A stretch of 64,000 bases of DNA, taken from Ridgeia piscesae. Taxonomy: Eukaryota; Annelida; Polychaeta; Sabellida; Siboglinidae. The notes under the pieces are model-generated. The model did not search any database and was not told the origin of the DNA. It was given only the letters and a program-made list of their open reading frames with translations. Location: NCBI GenBank assembly GCA_025642075.2, contig JAODUO010000190.1, positions 124,501 to 188,500 of the forward strand. Direction: 5' to 3'. Positions 1 through 13,420 of the stretch are shown piece by piece. Numbering within the stretch: position 1 is the first letter of the stretch; every line of letters begins with the position of its first letter. A program made the translations under genes and the position numbers.

Positions 1-562
1 GTCTACCATCAGAGTCGGCTAACGAGTTCACAAGTCTACCATCAGAACCGGCTAACGAGTTCACAAGTCTACCATCAGAGCCGGCTAACGAGTTCACAAG
101 TCTACCATCAGACCGGCTAACGAGTTCACAAGTCTACCATCAGAGCCGGCTAACGAGTTCACAAGTCTACCATCAGAGCCGACTAACGAGTTCACAAGTC
201 TACCATCAGAACCGGCTAACGAGTTCACAAGTCTACCATCAGAGCCGGCTAACGAGTTCACAAGTCTACCATCAGAGCCGGCTAACGAGTTCACAAGTCT
301 ACCATCAGAGCCGGCTAACGAGTTCACAAGTCTACCATCAGAACCGGCTAACGAGTTCACAAGTCTACCATCAGAGCCGGCTAACGAGTTCACAAGTCTA
401 CCATCAGAGCCGGCTAACGAGTTCACAAGTCTACCATCAGAACCGGCTAACGAGTTCACAAGTCTACCATCAGAGCCGGCTAACGAGTTCACAAGTCTAC
501 CATCAGAGCCGACTAACAAGTTCACAAGTCTACCATCAGAACCGGCTAACGAGTTCACAAGT
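1..562. repeat. 33-bp minisatellite, about 17 copies
   Basis: The unit contains 'gagttcacaagtctaccatc' followed by 'agagccggctaac'. Copies differ at a few positions (agagcc/agaacc, ccggc/ccgac), and one copy near 110 is shorter. The array is cut by the left window edge. Because 33 is divisible by 3, it gives an uninterrupted but meaningless reading frame on the minus strand with an 11-residue period. Confidence 0.95.
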
Positions 563-1278
563 CAACCATGAGAGCTGTGGTGGCTGAGATTTGTGAGAAA
601 AAGCGATCCTTTCTTATCGTAACAGCAAACAACTAGCGAACGTGCACACTTCCCGGCTTTACGGAGACGATCGGCCAGGGGTAGTTTAGATCCATGGCTT
701 GCGAGGATGGAATCAGCTTGCTCCAGACCACCTGGCAGCTGTGAAGTGACCGACAAACGCTGGCAATGATTGTCAAGGCAAGTGTAGCCTTTGACAGACC
801 CCGCACCCCAGGAACAAACCTGAAACCCTACAGACTGTCAGGCCGTCATCACTCCGCGTGAGCAAAGCGTGGACCGTGTACCAGAACCATAACAACACGT
901 GATACCAGGATACCAGAGTGCCAACCCGTCAGAGTAGTAAACATCGAAGTGGTTGTCCCAGTTGGCATGCTAGGGACTAGTCACGTGGCGTGAGAGCTAT
1001 CCCCATGTCTATCAATGACGGTATACTGTGGCGTTCTACTGATCAACCAGTTTGTCGTCTCACCTGAACACAGAATACCGACGATCATGAATGATATCAT
1101 ATTCGCTTCGAGAAGAATAAGTCACCACGGAGAATCTTTGTTTCAAGAATCAGAAGCGCCAATAATGTGTTCTTAGTTGGTTGATCACAGGCATTCGCGT
1201 CGGTCTGAAAGTATTTCAATTGCATTCACGTGCATAGTGACGATTCAGCACAATCACTTCTAATGTACAATACCGTAT
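563..1278. other. Intergenic, no gene seen
   Basis: Unique-looking sequence with no convincing coding potential. Positions about 645-720 ('ggagacgatcggccaggggt' and flanks) resemble 39605-39680, which suggests a decayed dispersed repeat. Confidence 0.5.
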
Positions 1279-1500
1279 ACACCACACCACACCACACCAC
1301 ACCACACCACACCACACCACACCACACCACACCACACCACACCACACCACCACACCACACCACACCACACCACACCACACCACACCACACCACAAACCAC
1401 ACCACACCACACCACACCACACCACACCACACCACACCACATATCACATCACACACCACACCCCACACACCACAACACACTAGACACCATACCACACTAG
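1279..1500. repeat. (CCACA)n pentanucleotide array
   Basis: Nearly perfect accac repeats run to about 1440 with a few slips (for example cacaaacc near 1393). They are followed by degenerate 'cacac/cacca' sequence to about 1500. The long reading frames on both strands here are repeat artefacts. Confidence 0.95.
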
Positions 1501-1663
1501 ACACCACGCCCTGACCCCCAATCAGATGCATCAGAAAAGAAAAGGAGTTTTTGTGTGGGGGTGACGTTCCTAACTTCAAGACGTCTAGGAGCACGCTAAT
1601 CTAGATTAGGCATAGCGCGGCCAAATTCCAAAGGTCTGCTTTGAATGTCGCCGCCTGTGTGTG

Positions 1664-1740
1664 CGTGTGTGCGCGCGTGTGTGTGTGTGTGTGTGTGTGT
1701 GTGCATGCGTGCGTGCGTATGCATGCGTGCGTGTGTGTGT
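1664..1740. repeat. (GT)n microsatellite with gcgt/gcat interruptions
   Basis: Alternating gtgtgt interrupted by gcgcgcgt and gcatgcgt blocks, a purine-pyrimidine alternating tract of the Z-DNA-prone type. Confidence 0.9.
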
Positions 1741-2306
1741 TCTTTTATGTGTCACTATAATGCACGCTTATATTACGGATGCAAGAACATCTATAGCAAG
1801 AGGTTTACTTTTTCGCACTTTTGATATTTGACGCAAACCAGTTTAAAAATTAAACAAACCGCATTGAACCAGTCGGCCATAAGCAGGACATCAGTACAAG
1901 TTAGCTAGTCAGCACGCATCGTGAGTGATGTAGACATACAACGATGTTTTGGACATCACAGACTGGGCTGAATCCTTCCTCGGCTGTAGGCAATGTGCAA
2001 CTGAACGCCGGCAGGGCACAGTCGACAGATACAAGTACCAGAAGGGGCGGGGGAGACGTATATGTTTACATTCGTGCTTTGTGCCATATACTCGCAAATC
2101 AATTCTAGTACAAGCAGATGTGGCTTAGTTTCTCTGCACAGAAAACATCTAAAATACACATTACACGCTACGTGCACAGTGAAGATTCAGCACAAAACCA
2201 AATAATTGTTATAGTCAAAACTCTTTTCGTTTCCTGCAAATTACTTGTCATTAATAATGAACGTAATGTTAGTTTGGATCACTTACCTGAGGTCTATCAA
2301 CTGGAG

Positions 2307-2515
<209 letters not shown>

Positions 2516-2539
2516 TGTTGGAGGGAAGGGGCAGTTGAA

Positions 2540-3870
2540 GTAGGTGTACATTTATTTACCGAAAGTAATAATAATTTGTTATTTTTCTCTCGCAATATCT
2601 TATTGATGAAATCAAACACGTAGGCATATAGTATAAATATCAAACAAGTGTTCGAAAACAATTGGCATATTAAACAGATTAAAACATTTATTACCATTAG
2701 GCATAAACGTGTTATTTTATAACACCTTAGTATTATCACATATAAATTATTATATTATTATTTGTGGATATCAAAGAAATAGAATTACAAGCATCCAAAA
2801 AAGGTTGTGCGAATAATAGCCATAAATACACATAACTCACATGCGGAATCTTTTCTCGGAAACTTAAACTACTGAAAGTAGAAGACATATTAAAGTTACA
2901 GAAACAATATTTTATATATTCATAAACAAATACCTCCACTTTACTAAACTGGATAATTATACCAAGTATTAATATACACAATTATAATATAATATTCGTG
3001 TAATAGATAATATACATACTTTTAGAACTAAGCAAGAATTTGCAACGAAATGTCTTAGATACAGTCGTCCACGTACTATATATTACACCCCTGATATAAT
3101 CAAAATATACACTCACAGTTTGCATGGCTTTATATGTTATATAAAAATATGTTTGCTAAATAACTACTATGATATGTGTACTTTATCAAATTGTTATACA
3201 TGCCAACTGAATCAATAAATAAAATTTATTTTATGTCCATTCAGTATAGCACACGTCCACATCACCACACACTTTCTCACTTCAAACAAACACTTCCAAA
3301 TAAACATATGAGATGTATAAAACAAAACATATTACTTTTCACCATGAAATTCTATGACAGCGACATTAGTGTCTTAATAAGAGCTGCCGTTTGGTACAAC
3401 AATAATTACTAAGTACACACGTGTGTATGTATTGGCGGTCTATCTTATAGGATAATACAAGTATGTGAACATGAAATAATGTGTGTATGTATGCTTGTAT
3501 GATTGATGGATTTCAACAAATCTTGTACCTACTTGGATCAATAAACATTATGGTTATGGTTGTGTGGTTACGTGTGTACGTACGTAATCAAACGCATGCG
3601 CATTCTGAACAGATGAGTCAGTACTTTGCGGAGTGATTTTTGTCCAATCAGATTGGAGCGATAGTGTGACGCAATGCTACGCAACTTTGGATGTGAAGGT
3701 TACGGTTGGCAGTTGACCATAACAACGCGAACCATACAGACGTGACCCTTGGTCGGCCAAGCAAACGTGGCGTGATGTCACGTCATCACATATAATATTG
3801 ATCATCGAACTTGAGCAAGAAACAATTGTGCACGTTCGACAGATCTAGAAGCGGTCGACCGCTATAGACA
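2540..3870. other. AT-rich intergenic sequence, no gene seen
   Basis: Very AT-rich to about 3420, then a more balanced stretch. Reading frames are short and resemble no known protein. No RNA gene was recognised. Confidence 0.5.
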
Positions 3871-3876
3871 CTGCAC

Positions 3877-4042
3877 GCCACGCCACGCCACGCCACGCCA
3901 CGCCACGCCACGCCACGCCACGCCACGCCACGCCACGCCACGCCACGCCACGCCACGCCACGCCACGCCACGCCACGCCACGCCACGCCACGCCACGCCA
4001 CGCCACGCCACGCCACGCCACGCCACGCCACGCCACGCCACG
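3877..4042. repeat. (CACGC)n pentanucleotide array
   Basis: About 33 perfect copies of cacgc, CpG-containing and unusually pure. It differs from the 1279 array by one base per unit (CCACG against CCACA). Confidence 0.97.
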
Positions 4043-5560
4043 ATGAAACACGGACCGAACCTGTGACAAATACATCCGCTGGCTCTGCCAAGAACGCTCA
4101 CGTCGCATCCGGTCGTACGTTTGGCTCGAATCGGACGAAATGTAACGTGACATCGTCAGAGCGCAACACTGATCGCATCGGCCCGAAATCGTAACAAGTC
4201 TGCACCCTGACCGCGTCTGTCGTATCCGCCGTTGTCACTGAACAGAACAGCCGGGATCTCACAGTAGCTCCGCATCGTACATCCTGTCCCGTGTCTTGTC
4301 TCTTTCTCTGTGGGCCACTACGACGTATTAGTGTCAACCCCCGACTAGCCAGTTGTTACGGGGACCGTTGCAATTCCCTGATGAGATCCAGGCACAATCG
4401 ATTGAGTGTCCTGAAAAAGGTCGCGCTGTTGATTGGACTCGCCTGTTGTGTATCCAGACCTGGTGCTTGTGGTGGTTTGTGGACGGGACAAATGTTACTT
4501 GTCTGTTCGACTTACGTGTTTGTTAAATGTGTGTACTGTGTGTTGTTCGATTTACGAAGGAAGCTGAAAGTCGCCGAAACGTCCGTCTCGCATAACTTCA
4601 CTTTGCAACTGCCAAAAAAATATCACGGCCGATGACAATCTGCAACTTTAAAGTGTTAAATTACAAAACGATGGACAACACGTTGCCATGGCGACTGTTA
4701 CTCAGCTTGTTGAGGATACATGCTTGTTCAATATTTTTTGAGAAACCATTCATAATGTCCATGCTGTATATAGATAAGGTTCTTTCGCTTTATCGTGAGT
4801 ACTGCTACTTGTCTAAAAGCCCACAAATACACACATGGACCCCACCTTTAGACGGTTAATGAATTCTTGGAAAATACCATTACACATTAATGTTGCGTGA
4901 CCACACAAATCTAATAAACACGCTTGACATCGTCGTGATTAACGCTATAAACTCGAGCCAAGGCCAGTTTCCTATAAGCACAGCACATACATACTAAAAT
5001 TTAATAATGTATTATGCATACCCCATCAATGGCCCTGTTATTAACAATGCCAAAATATTCTGCCATACACCACGTGACAACGTACAATACATACCCCATT
5101 TATGGCCCTGCTATAAGCAATGCTAAGCTGTTAGTCTGTTGCTATTAATACATCACGTAGCTATGACGTCACATTGGAGGAAGGCAAGGAAGAGACTAGC
5201 GACATTTAGATGTTATTTTGTAAATACGTCCCGAGAAAGCGTGGCTACCTCCCTTCCCGATCAGCCACGTGAACTAACTCACTGGAATAGGGTTCGAGAT
5301 TAGAGCGTCGGCAGACGCCATCAAATAGAAAATTCGTTCTTGATCGCACATGTTAATAAAAAGGTAATATCGGAGTAACGAATTGTAATCAACCAGCATA
5401 ATGGATCGTACGTGTACATGCCTAAAATCCGCTGACTTCGCTTGGTGTTAGTTCTCATAAAAGAATGACGGATAAAGTGGGTTTAGTTTCGTATTCACGA
5501 CTTCGCGAACGTTTCCATATTTTTGTCTCGTTAGTAGGGCCTGTAACTCTGTTCCGTCTA
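4043..5560. other. Intergenic, no gene recognised
   Basis: Contains a 114-residue plus-strand reading frame (4291-4635) with no recognisable family or domain. A short near-repeat, 'catcaatggccctgttatta' near 5025 and 'catttatggccctgctataa' near 5097, suggests an old local duplication. No LTR was identified upstream of the Gypsy gag relic. Confidence 0.4.
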
Positions 5561-5739
5561 GTCCACATTGGAAAATATCTACCATTCCCTTTTCAGTCGT
5601 TGTTCATTGCTGTCGTCCTTCCCTAGTCCTCGCAAGTCCCTCCTCACACGGCTAAAGCTAAGCTCTGCCTTGCTGGGACGAAAGCCAGGGAAAGTTGGCA
5701 GACCTTTAAGCAGCAATTTAATATGTATTTGCTGGCGTC

Positions 5740-6985
5740 AGGCCGCACTAAAGAGTCACGCAGAGAAGATTGCGATGCTGTTGACATTTGGTGGTGCGGA
5801 ATTGTTGGCGATTTACAATTCGTTCGACTATAACATCGAAGGAGCGGCAGCTGAGATACCGACGGTGAAAGTAGTGCTGGACCGATTTGACAGCTACCTT
5901 GCGCCGAGAACCAACGAACTGATCGATCGGTACAGGTTTCGTTCATGTAAGCAATCTTACGACGAAACGACGGCGGCATACATTGCGCGTCTGCATAACT
6001 TGGCGAACACGTGCAATTTCGGCGACGAAAAGGAGAACAATTTACGTGACTAACTCGTCTATGGATGCCACGATGACGGTCTCCGGGAGAAATAATTATT
6101 CTGTGAGGAGACGTTGACCTTACACAGTGCAAGCCAGATCGCGACAGCCCACGGGGCAGCACGTCAGAACATGAACTTGTTCCGTGGACAAACGCACGAT
6201 CCAACAGCGGCTGTTAGTAGCGGAGTGACGAAGGTCAAGGCCGAGAAAACACGGCGCGGCAGCACGGAGACGGAGGTGCAACGGGTCATCCGAGGACAGC
6301 GACAAACCCAGGGGCGATGTAAGTTCTGTGGCCGGGAACACGCGTTCGACCATAAGCAGTGTCCAGAGTTCGGGAAACGTTGCCACATTTGTGGACAGAA
6401 CAATCATTTCGCGAAAATGTGTCAAACGCCGAAGAAACGGGAGCGGGACAGACACAAAAACATTGATGCTCAGCCTCAGCCTCAGCCTCAGCCTCAGCCT
6501 CAGCCTCAGCCTCAGCCTCAGCCTCAGCCTCAGCCTCAGCCTCAGCGACAGCTGCCGGTGTATACGGTGACAGTTGACAGTAACACTCAATCTCAGTTGC
6601 AGAGTGAAAACATTTCAAATGTTTTGGATGTGAATGGTAGTAAGTGTAACTATGTTACGAATGTTGATGCCTCTGCTATCGTTGTACATCCTACTGTGAA
6701 TAATGTTGTGTTAGCTATGGAGGTAGACACAGGGTCTGCAGTGTCTATGACTATGATTGTACATCCTACTGTTAATAATGTTGTGTTAGCTATGGAGGTA
6801 GACACAGGGTCTGCAGTGTCTATGACTATGATTGTACATCCTACTGTTAATAATATTGTGTTTGCTATGGAGGTAGACACAGGGTCTGCAGTGTCTATGA
6901 CTATGATTGTACATCCTACTGTGAATAATGTTGTGTTAGCTATGGAGGTAGACACAGGGTCTGCAGTGTCTATGATATGATTGTA
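5740..6985 (+). pseudogene. Decayed Gypsy (Mag/K02A2.6-like) LTR-retrotransposon gag and start of protease
   Basis: A single plus-strand frame shows a gag-like region with 'AMLLTFGGAELLAIYNSF' near 5770-5830, then two zinc knuckles. The first is cysteine/histidine-rich (CKFCGREH, near 6320). The second is canonical C-x2-C-x4-H-x4-C (CHICGQNNHFAKMC, 6381-6422). A glutamine-proline run follows (6470-6545), then a retropepsin-type active-site motif, VDTGSAVS. Two in-frame TAA stops interrupt the gag frame, at 6051-6053 and about 6090, so this copy is dead. No reverse transcriptase, integrase or LTR is visible; after the first protease motif the sequence dissolves into a 75-bp tandem array. The family call rests on the zinc-knuckle pair and the DTGS motif. 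Confidence 0.8.
6469..6545 (+). repeat. (CAGCCT)n hexanucleotide tract inside gag
   Basis: About 13 copies of cagcct, read as glutamine-proline dipeptides just after the zinc knuckles. Probably a replication-slippage expansion in the dead element. Confidence 0.95.
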
Positions 6986-9900
6986 CATCCTACTGTGAAT
7001 AATGTTGTGTTAGCTATGGAGGTAGACACAGGGTCTGCAGTGTCTATGACTATGATTGTACATCCTACTGTTAATAATATTGTGTTTGCTATGGAGGTAG
7101 ACACAGGGTCTGCAGTGTCTATGACTATGATTGTACATCCTACTGTTAATAATGTTGTGTTAGCTATGGAGGTAGACACAGGGTCTGCAGTGTCTATGAC
7201 TATGATTGTACATCCTACTGTTAATAATATTGTGTTTGCTATGGAGGTAGACACAGGGTCTGCAGTGTCTATGACTATGATTGTACATCCTACTGTTAAT
7301 AATGTTGTGTTAGCTATGGAGGTAGACACAGGGTCTGAGTGTCTATGACTATGATTGTACATCCTACTGTTTAATGTTGTGTTTGCTATGGAGGTAGACA
7401 CAGGGTCTGCAGTGTCTATGACTATGATTGTACATCCTACTGTTAATAATGTTGTGTTTGCTATGGAGGTAGACACAGGGTCTGCAGTGTCTATGACTAT
7501 GATTGTACATCCTACTGTTAATAATGTTGTGTTTGCTATGGAGGTAGACACAGGGTCTGCAGTGTCTATGACTATGATTGTACATCCTACTGTTAATAAT
7601 GTTGTGTTTGCTATGGAGGTAGACACAGGGTCTGCAGTGTCTATGACTATGATTGTACATCCTACTGTTAATAATGTTGTGTTTGCTATGGAGGTAGACA
7701 CAGGGTCTGCAGTGTCTATGACTATGATTGTACATCCTACTGTTAATAATATTGTGTTTGCTATGGAGGTAGACACAGGGTCTGAGTGTCTATGACTATG
7801 ATTGTACATCCTACTGTTAATAATATTGTGTTTGCTATGGAGGTAGACACAGGGTCTGCAGTGTCTATGACTATGATTGTACATCCTACTGTTAATAATG
7901 TGTTAGCTATGGAGGTAGACACAGGGTCTGTAGTGTCTATGACTATGATTGTACATCCTACTGTTAATAATGTTGTATTAGCTATGGAGGTAGACACAGG
8001 GTCTGCAGTGTCTATGACTATGATTGTACATCCTACTGTTAATAATGTTGTGTTAGCTATGGAGGTAGACACAGGGTCTGCAGTGTCTATGACTATGATT
8101 GTACATCCTACTGTTAATAATGTTGTGTTAGCTATGGAGGTAGACACAGGGTCTGCAGTGTCTATGACTATGATTGTACATCCTACTGTTAATAATGTTG
8201 TGTTAGCTATGGAGGTAGACACAGGGTCTGCAGTGTCTATGACTATGATTGTACATCCTACTTTTAATAATGTTGTGTTAGCTATGGAGGTAGCACAGGG
8301 TCTGTAGTGTCTATGACTATGATTGTACATCCTACTGTTAATAATGTTGTGTTTGCTATGGAGGTAGACACAGGGTCTGCAGTGTCTATGACTATGATTG
8401 TACATCCTACTGTTAATAATGTTGTGTTTGCTATGGAGGTAGACACAGGGTCTGCAGTGTCTATGACTATGATTGTACATCCTACTGTTAATAATATTGT
8501 GTTTGCTATGGAGGTAGACACAGGGTCTGCAGTGTCTATGACTATGATTGTACATCCTACTGTTAATAATGTTGTGTTAGCTATGGAGGTAGACACAGGG
8601 TCTGCAGTGTCTATGACTATGATTGTACATCCTACTGTTAATAATATTGTGTTTGCTATGGAGGTAGACACAGGGTCTGCAGTGTCTATGACTATGATTG
8701 TACATCCTACTGTTAATAATGTTGTGTTTGCTATGGAGGTAGACACAGGGTCTGCAGTGTCTATGACTATGATTGTACATCCTACTGTTAATAATATTGT
8801 GTTTGCTATGGAGGTAGACACAGGGTCTGCAGTGTCTATGACTATGATTGTACATCCTACTGTTACTATGGAGGTAGTCACAGGGTCTGTAGTGTCTATG
8901 ACTATGATTGTACATCCTACTGTTAATAATGTTGTGTTTGCTATGGAGGTAGACACAGGGTCTGCAGTGTCTATGACTATGATTGTACATCCTACTGTTA
9001 ATAATGTTGTGTTTGCTATGGAGGTAGACACAGGGTCTGCAGTGTCTATGACTATGATTGTACATCCTACTGTTAATAATATTGTGTTTGCTATGGATGT
9101 AGACACAGGGTCTGCAGTGTCTATGACTATGATTGTACATCCTACTGTTAATAATATTGTGTTTGCTATGGAGGTAGACACAGGGTCTGCAGTGTCTATG
9201 ACTATGATTGTACATCCTACTGTTAATAATTTGTTTTTGCTATGGAGGTAGACACAGGGTCTGCAGTGTCTATGACTATGATTGTACATCCTACTGTTAA
9301 TAATGTTGTTTTTGCTATGGAGGTAGACACAGGGTCTGCAGTGTCTATGACTATGATTGTACATCCTACTGTTAATAATGTTGTGTTTGCTATGGAGGTA
9401 GACACAGGGTCTGCAGTGTCTATGACTATGATTGTACATCCTACTGTTAATAATATTGTGTTTGCTATGGAGGTAGACACAGGGTCTGCAGTGTCTATGA
9501 CTATGATTGTACATCCTACTGTTAATAATATTGTGTTTGCTATGGAGGTAGACACAGGGTCTGCAGTGTCTATGACTATGATTGTACATCCTACTGTTAA
9601 TAATATTGTGTTTGCTATGGAGGTAGACACAGGGTCTGCAGTGTCTATGACTATGATTGTACATCCTACTGTTAATAATGTGTTAGCTATGGAGGTAGAC
9701 ACAGGGTCTGTAGTGTCTATGACTATGATTGTACATCCTACTGTTAATAATGTTGTATTAGCTATGGAGGTAGACACAGGGTCTGCAGTGTCTATGACTA
9801 TGATTGTACATCCTACTGTTAATAATGTTGTGTTAGCTATGGAGGTAGACACAGGGTCTGCAGTGTCTATGACTATGATTGTACATCCTACTGTTAATAA

Positions 9901-10136
9901 TGTTGTGTTAGCTATGGAGGTAGACACAGGGTCTGTAGTGTCTATGACTATGATTGTACATCCTACTGTTAATAATGTTGTGTTAGCTATGGAGGTAGAC
10001 ACAGGGTCTGCAGTGTCTATGACTATGATTGTACATCCTACTGTTAATAATGTTGTGTTAGCTATGGATGTAGACACAGGGTCTGTAGTGTCTATGACTA
10101 TGATTGTACATCCTACTGTTAATAATGTTGTGTTAT
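6681..10136 (+). repeat. 75-bp minisatellite made from a retropepsin active-site segment, about 46 copies
   Basis: Each unit reads, in the gag frame, as 25 residues containing AMEVDTGSAVS, preceded by IVHPTVNN and followed by MTM. It runs from the first protease motif of the Gypsy relic to 10136. Copies fall into VVL, VVF and IVF types (gttgtgttagct, gttgtgtttgct, attgtgtttgct) that alternate in blocks. The frame is broken by small indels (for example near 6975, 7337, 7372, 7783, 8294, 8873), so it is not one open frame. The opposite strand also stays open for long stretches, a by-product of a period divisible by 3. Confidence 0.95.
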
Positions 10137-10664
10137 AACACATATAACTAAATGTCATACTTTATACGTTGGGAACACTGGCGTGGCAAGTGAATGTATA
10201 TAGCCTATAGGGCGTGGCAGTTCAGTGCTGAAGATGCGAGCATGTAATTGAACAACCAATGCATGTCAATAATAGTTACGTGGTTGTACTACAACGACAG
10301 TTACCTCAAGTACTTCATGTTTGATCAACACCAGACATTCTACGTTATTTTGGATAGGGCATTTAATCAGTTCTTAATTATTATTTTAATGTGTGTGTGT
10401 GGGGGGGGGGGGGTGGTGTGGGGGGGGTGGTTGTGTGTTTGGTTTTGGTTTACTTTGCCCAGACTCGGTTGTATTCGGGTTATTCAAAATTTGTGATTCG
10501 ATAAATTCCCGGCCAACTATCAATATCTGTAATATTTCAATAAACATTATATGCCAAAACAATTATGCCAGTGCTGCATGTTACGGAACAAAATATAGTT
10601 TACTTTTCCAATAATGCTACATCTATTAAGATATAAACTAAATAAAACTTGACCATTAAATTAT
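10137..10664. other. Short unique spacer with a G-rich tract
   Basis: No gene seen. Positions 10398-10440 are a poly-G/GT tract (runs of 12 and 7 G) that could form G-quadruplex-like structure on the plus strand. Confidence 0.6.
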
Positions 10665-11065
10665 TACTCCCTCCCTCCCTGCCTCACTTCCTGCCTCCCT
10701 CCCTGCCTCCCTTTCTCTGTCTCTCGCTCTCTGTCTGTCGCTCTCTGTCTGTCGCTCTCTCTCTCTCACTCGCTCTCTCTCGCTCCGTCGCACTCTCTCT
10801 AGCTCTCATTCGTTCTCTCTCTCTCTCATTCTCTCCCCTTCCTTCCCTCCCCCTCCCGTCCTACCTCTCTCCCTCACCCGTCTCTCTCTTCATATCTATA
10901 TCTCTTCCTATACCTCCCTTCCTACCTCCCTCCCTCCTTCTTTTCCTCCGATCCTCCCTCCTCTGTCTCTGCGTCACACTATATCTATCCCATTTTCCTT
11001 ATTCTTTCCCACTCTTCTCTGCTCATCTACACCCCTCTTCCTCCACGTTTTCGCCCGTCACTCGT
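10665..11065. repeat. Polypyrimidine (CTCC/CTCT) tract
   Basis: Imperfect ccct/ctct/tctgt repeats, strongly strand-asymmetric. The serine/leucine-rich reading frame here is an artefact. Confidence 0.9.
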
Positions 11066-12285
11066 TTTTTTACCCATTCTCTCATTCTCATTAAGTCGCA
11101 CATGGATTCGGTCATGGCTATTTGCACATATGCACACGAACGTCGAAGCTATTTATGCCATACAAAGCAATTGTGTAATACCTGCCATGCTTCATTGACA
11201 TTATCACAGTTTAACACAGACAATGCAATCCGTTAATTGGTGTGGGACATTATTGGCACAGCTTGCGGCCTCCTATAATGGTTTTGCTGCTACGCCACAA
11301 CGAAGGGGTTGACAACATGTAACTTCACCATTATTGTTACACAATCATATTCGTGATTGAATGCATATTTCTTGGAAGGCCACCTGGCACAGAGACACTG
11401 AACAAGAAAAAAGGATATGACCAGGCCAGACCAGGAGAATATGGCCACAAACAGAAACCTTGAACAGGAGAAATGAGCAGAGTAAATAAGAATTGTTACT
11501 TGACTGCAATGCCACCAACAGTGTCACTCTTGCGAAGACATAATTTGAACAAGTCTACGTCAGTCTTATTATAAAGTTACAATGTATTAGTCAATAAAGC
11601 AATGTCATAACTATTTTACACACACATACCCCACATAAAAACTAATATGTATTAAATGACACATACCCTATTCATATTTGGGATGTCATTAGACATACAG
11701 AGGATAATCAACTAGAGAAAATGCTGGATAGTGTTAGGCAATGCAAAATGTCCTGTTGTAATAACCACCATTAAGAACTCATGCTTGTGGGAAACAACTG
11801 TACTGGTTTTGTAATTTGTCACTTTTTCAGGTAGAAACAATCGTTCAAATAGGGTGTTTGATAGCCATGGTGACGGATGATGTGTTTCCACAAAAGAAGA
11901 GTTCAAAACAAAGTTAGCAGTGTTACACACAAAAAAGTGAATTTGTGCATACTTGTTTTTAGATTTGTAATAATTATGTATTCCTGTCAGATGATATAAA
12001 TTAAAATTTTCTAACAATATAAAATACAGTTGTGACTATTGCATTTAGAATACTGTGTTGTAATGCAAATGGATTGTCAGTTGTTTATCTAACCATTTTG
12101 TTCATATGGATAGTTTAGGGTAATATCGATTCAGTGGTGTGTGGCAGGTTCACACCCTGCTGGTGTTCCTCATGCAAACATTACATGTTGTGTGCACACG
12201 CATTTATTCTATTTAATAAGTTCAGCTGCTTTTGTGACATCTCTGAAATGCATCGAACTATGTCAAGTTTGTGTATGTATCAATG
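11066..12285. other. Intergenic, no gene seen
   Basis: AT-rich sequence with only short frames and no recognisable protein or RNA. Confidence 0.5.
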
Positions 12286-12295
12286 TATATATATA

Positions 12296-12346
<51 letters not shown>
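12286..12346. repeat. (AT)n microsatellite
   Basis: tatatata from about 12286, one 'ttta' interruption, then pure AT to 12346. Confidence 0.95.
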
Positions 12347-12351
<5 letters not shown>

Positions 12352-12760
12352 ATATAGAATATTAATGCTTTCTTCATAAATGGCCTGCACCTTGGTTGCA
12401 AAACAAACAGGAATTAATATGCAACCCAAACAACTAAGACATAAGACCTACATGTGGGCTGTAGAAGAATGCAGATAAAATGTTTCTCGCTGGCAGCATC
12501 ATATGACCAGCATCAGAGTTCTACCAGGTCATCAAGTTAAGCGCAACAGTAATAACTCTTGTTGAGGTCAGCATAGAATATGCCGAAGACTGCAGTGGCG
12601 ATATCAAGGCATGGGAGTTGACATACTTCAAAGACTGCTATTTTAGGAAAGTTGGAGTCTTCCATCTAATATGTCATGTTTGGTTGTCTACAAGACAAGA
12701 ACTGGAAGAGATGGTAGAGAGAGACGTGATTGGTGGATAAGAGGTGGCGATCCCCATGAA
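12347..12760. other. Intergenic, no gene seen
   Basis: No coding, RNA or repeat signal recognised. Confidence 0.5.
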
Positions 12761-12795
12761 GGGAGAGACAGAGCGAGAGAGCGAGAGAGCGAGAG

Positions 12796-12860
<65 letters not shown>

Positions 12861-13067
12861 AAGTGCAAGAGAGAGAGAGCGAGAGAGAGAGCCAGAGAGA
12901 GAGAGAGATAGAGATAGAGAGAGAGAGAGAGGGCGAGAGAGAGAGCAAGAGCGTGAGAGAGAGAGCAAGAAAGAAAGAGAGAGAGAGCGAGAGTCAGAGA
13001 GCGAGAGACCGATAGCGAGACATAGAGTGAGAGACAGAGAGCAAGAAACAGAGAGCGAGAGACAGAG

Positions 13068-13144
<77 letters not shown>

Positions 13145-13280
13145 CGAGAGACAGAGAGCGAGAGACAGAGAGCGAGAGACAGAGAGCGAGAGACAGAGAG
13201 CGAGAGGCAGAGAGCGAGAGACAGAGAGCGAGAGACAGAGAGCGAGAGCGACAGACAGAGAGCGACAGACAGAGAGCGAC

Positions 13281-13330
<50 letters not shown>
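12761..13330. repeat. (GA)n polypurine tract with a 12-bp sub-repeat
   Basis: About 570 bp of almost pure purine on the plus strand. At 13033-13260 a higher period 'gagacagagagc' repeats about 15 times. Such mirror-like polypurine tracts are triplex-prone (known property). It lies about 690 bp or more beyond the F-box gene stop. Confidence 0.95.
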
Positions 13331-13384
13331 GACACACACACACACACACACACACACACAAGCACACACACACACACACACAAA

Positions 13385-13415
<31 letters not shown>

Positions 13416-13420
13416 CACAA
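13331..13420. repeat. (CA)n microsatellite
   Basis: cacaca with single-base interruptions (aagc, aaac, cacc), directly abutting the GA tract. Confidence 0.95.

Noticed and set aside
1..562. CRISPR-like regular repeats here and in other arrays
   Set aside because: Units are contiguous with no unique spacers, and the setting is an intron-containing animal genome.
562..756. 64-residue minus frame beside the 33-bp array
   Set aside because: Resembles no known protein and overlaps a probable dispersed repeat.
4291..4859. Two plus-strand frames of 114 and 75 residues
   Set aside because: No recognisable family, no splice context, atypical composition; probably chance.
8282..10158. Minus-strand frames of up to 460 residues over the 75-bp array
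   Set aside because: Antisense reading of the protease-derived repeat; no independent evidence of coding.
10649..11236. Serine/leucine-rich frame over the pyrimidine tract
   Set aside because: Low-complexity CT repeat with no recognisable domain.
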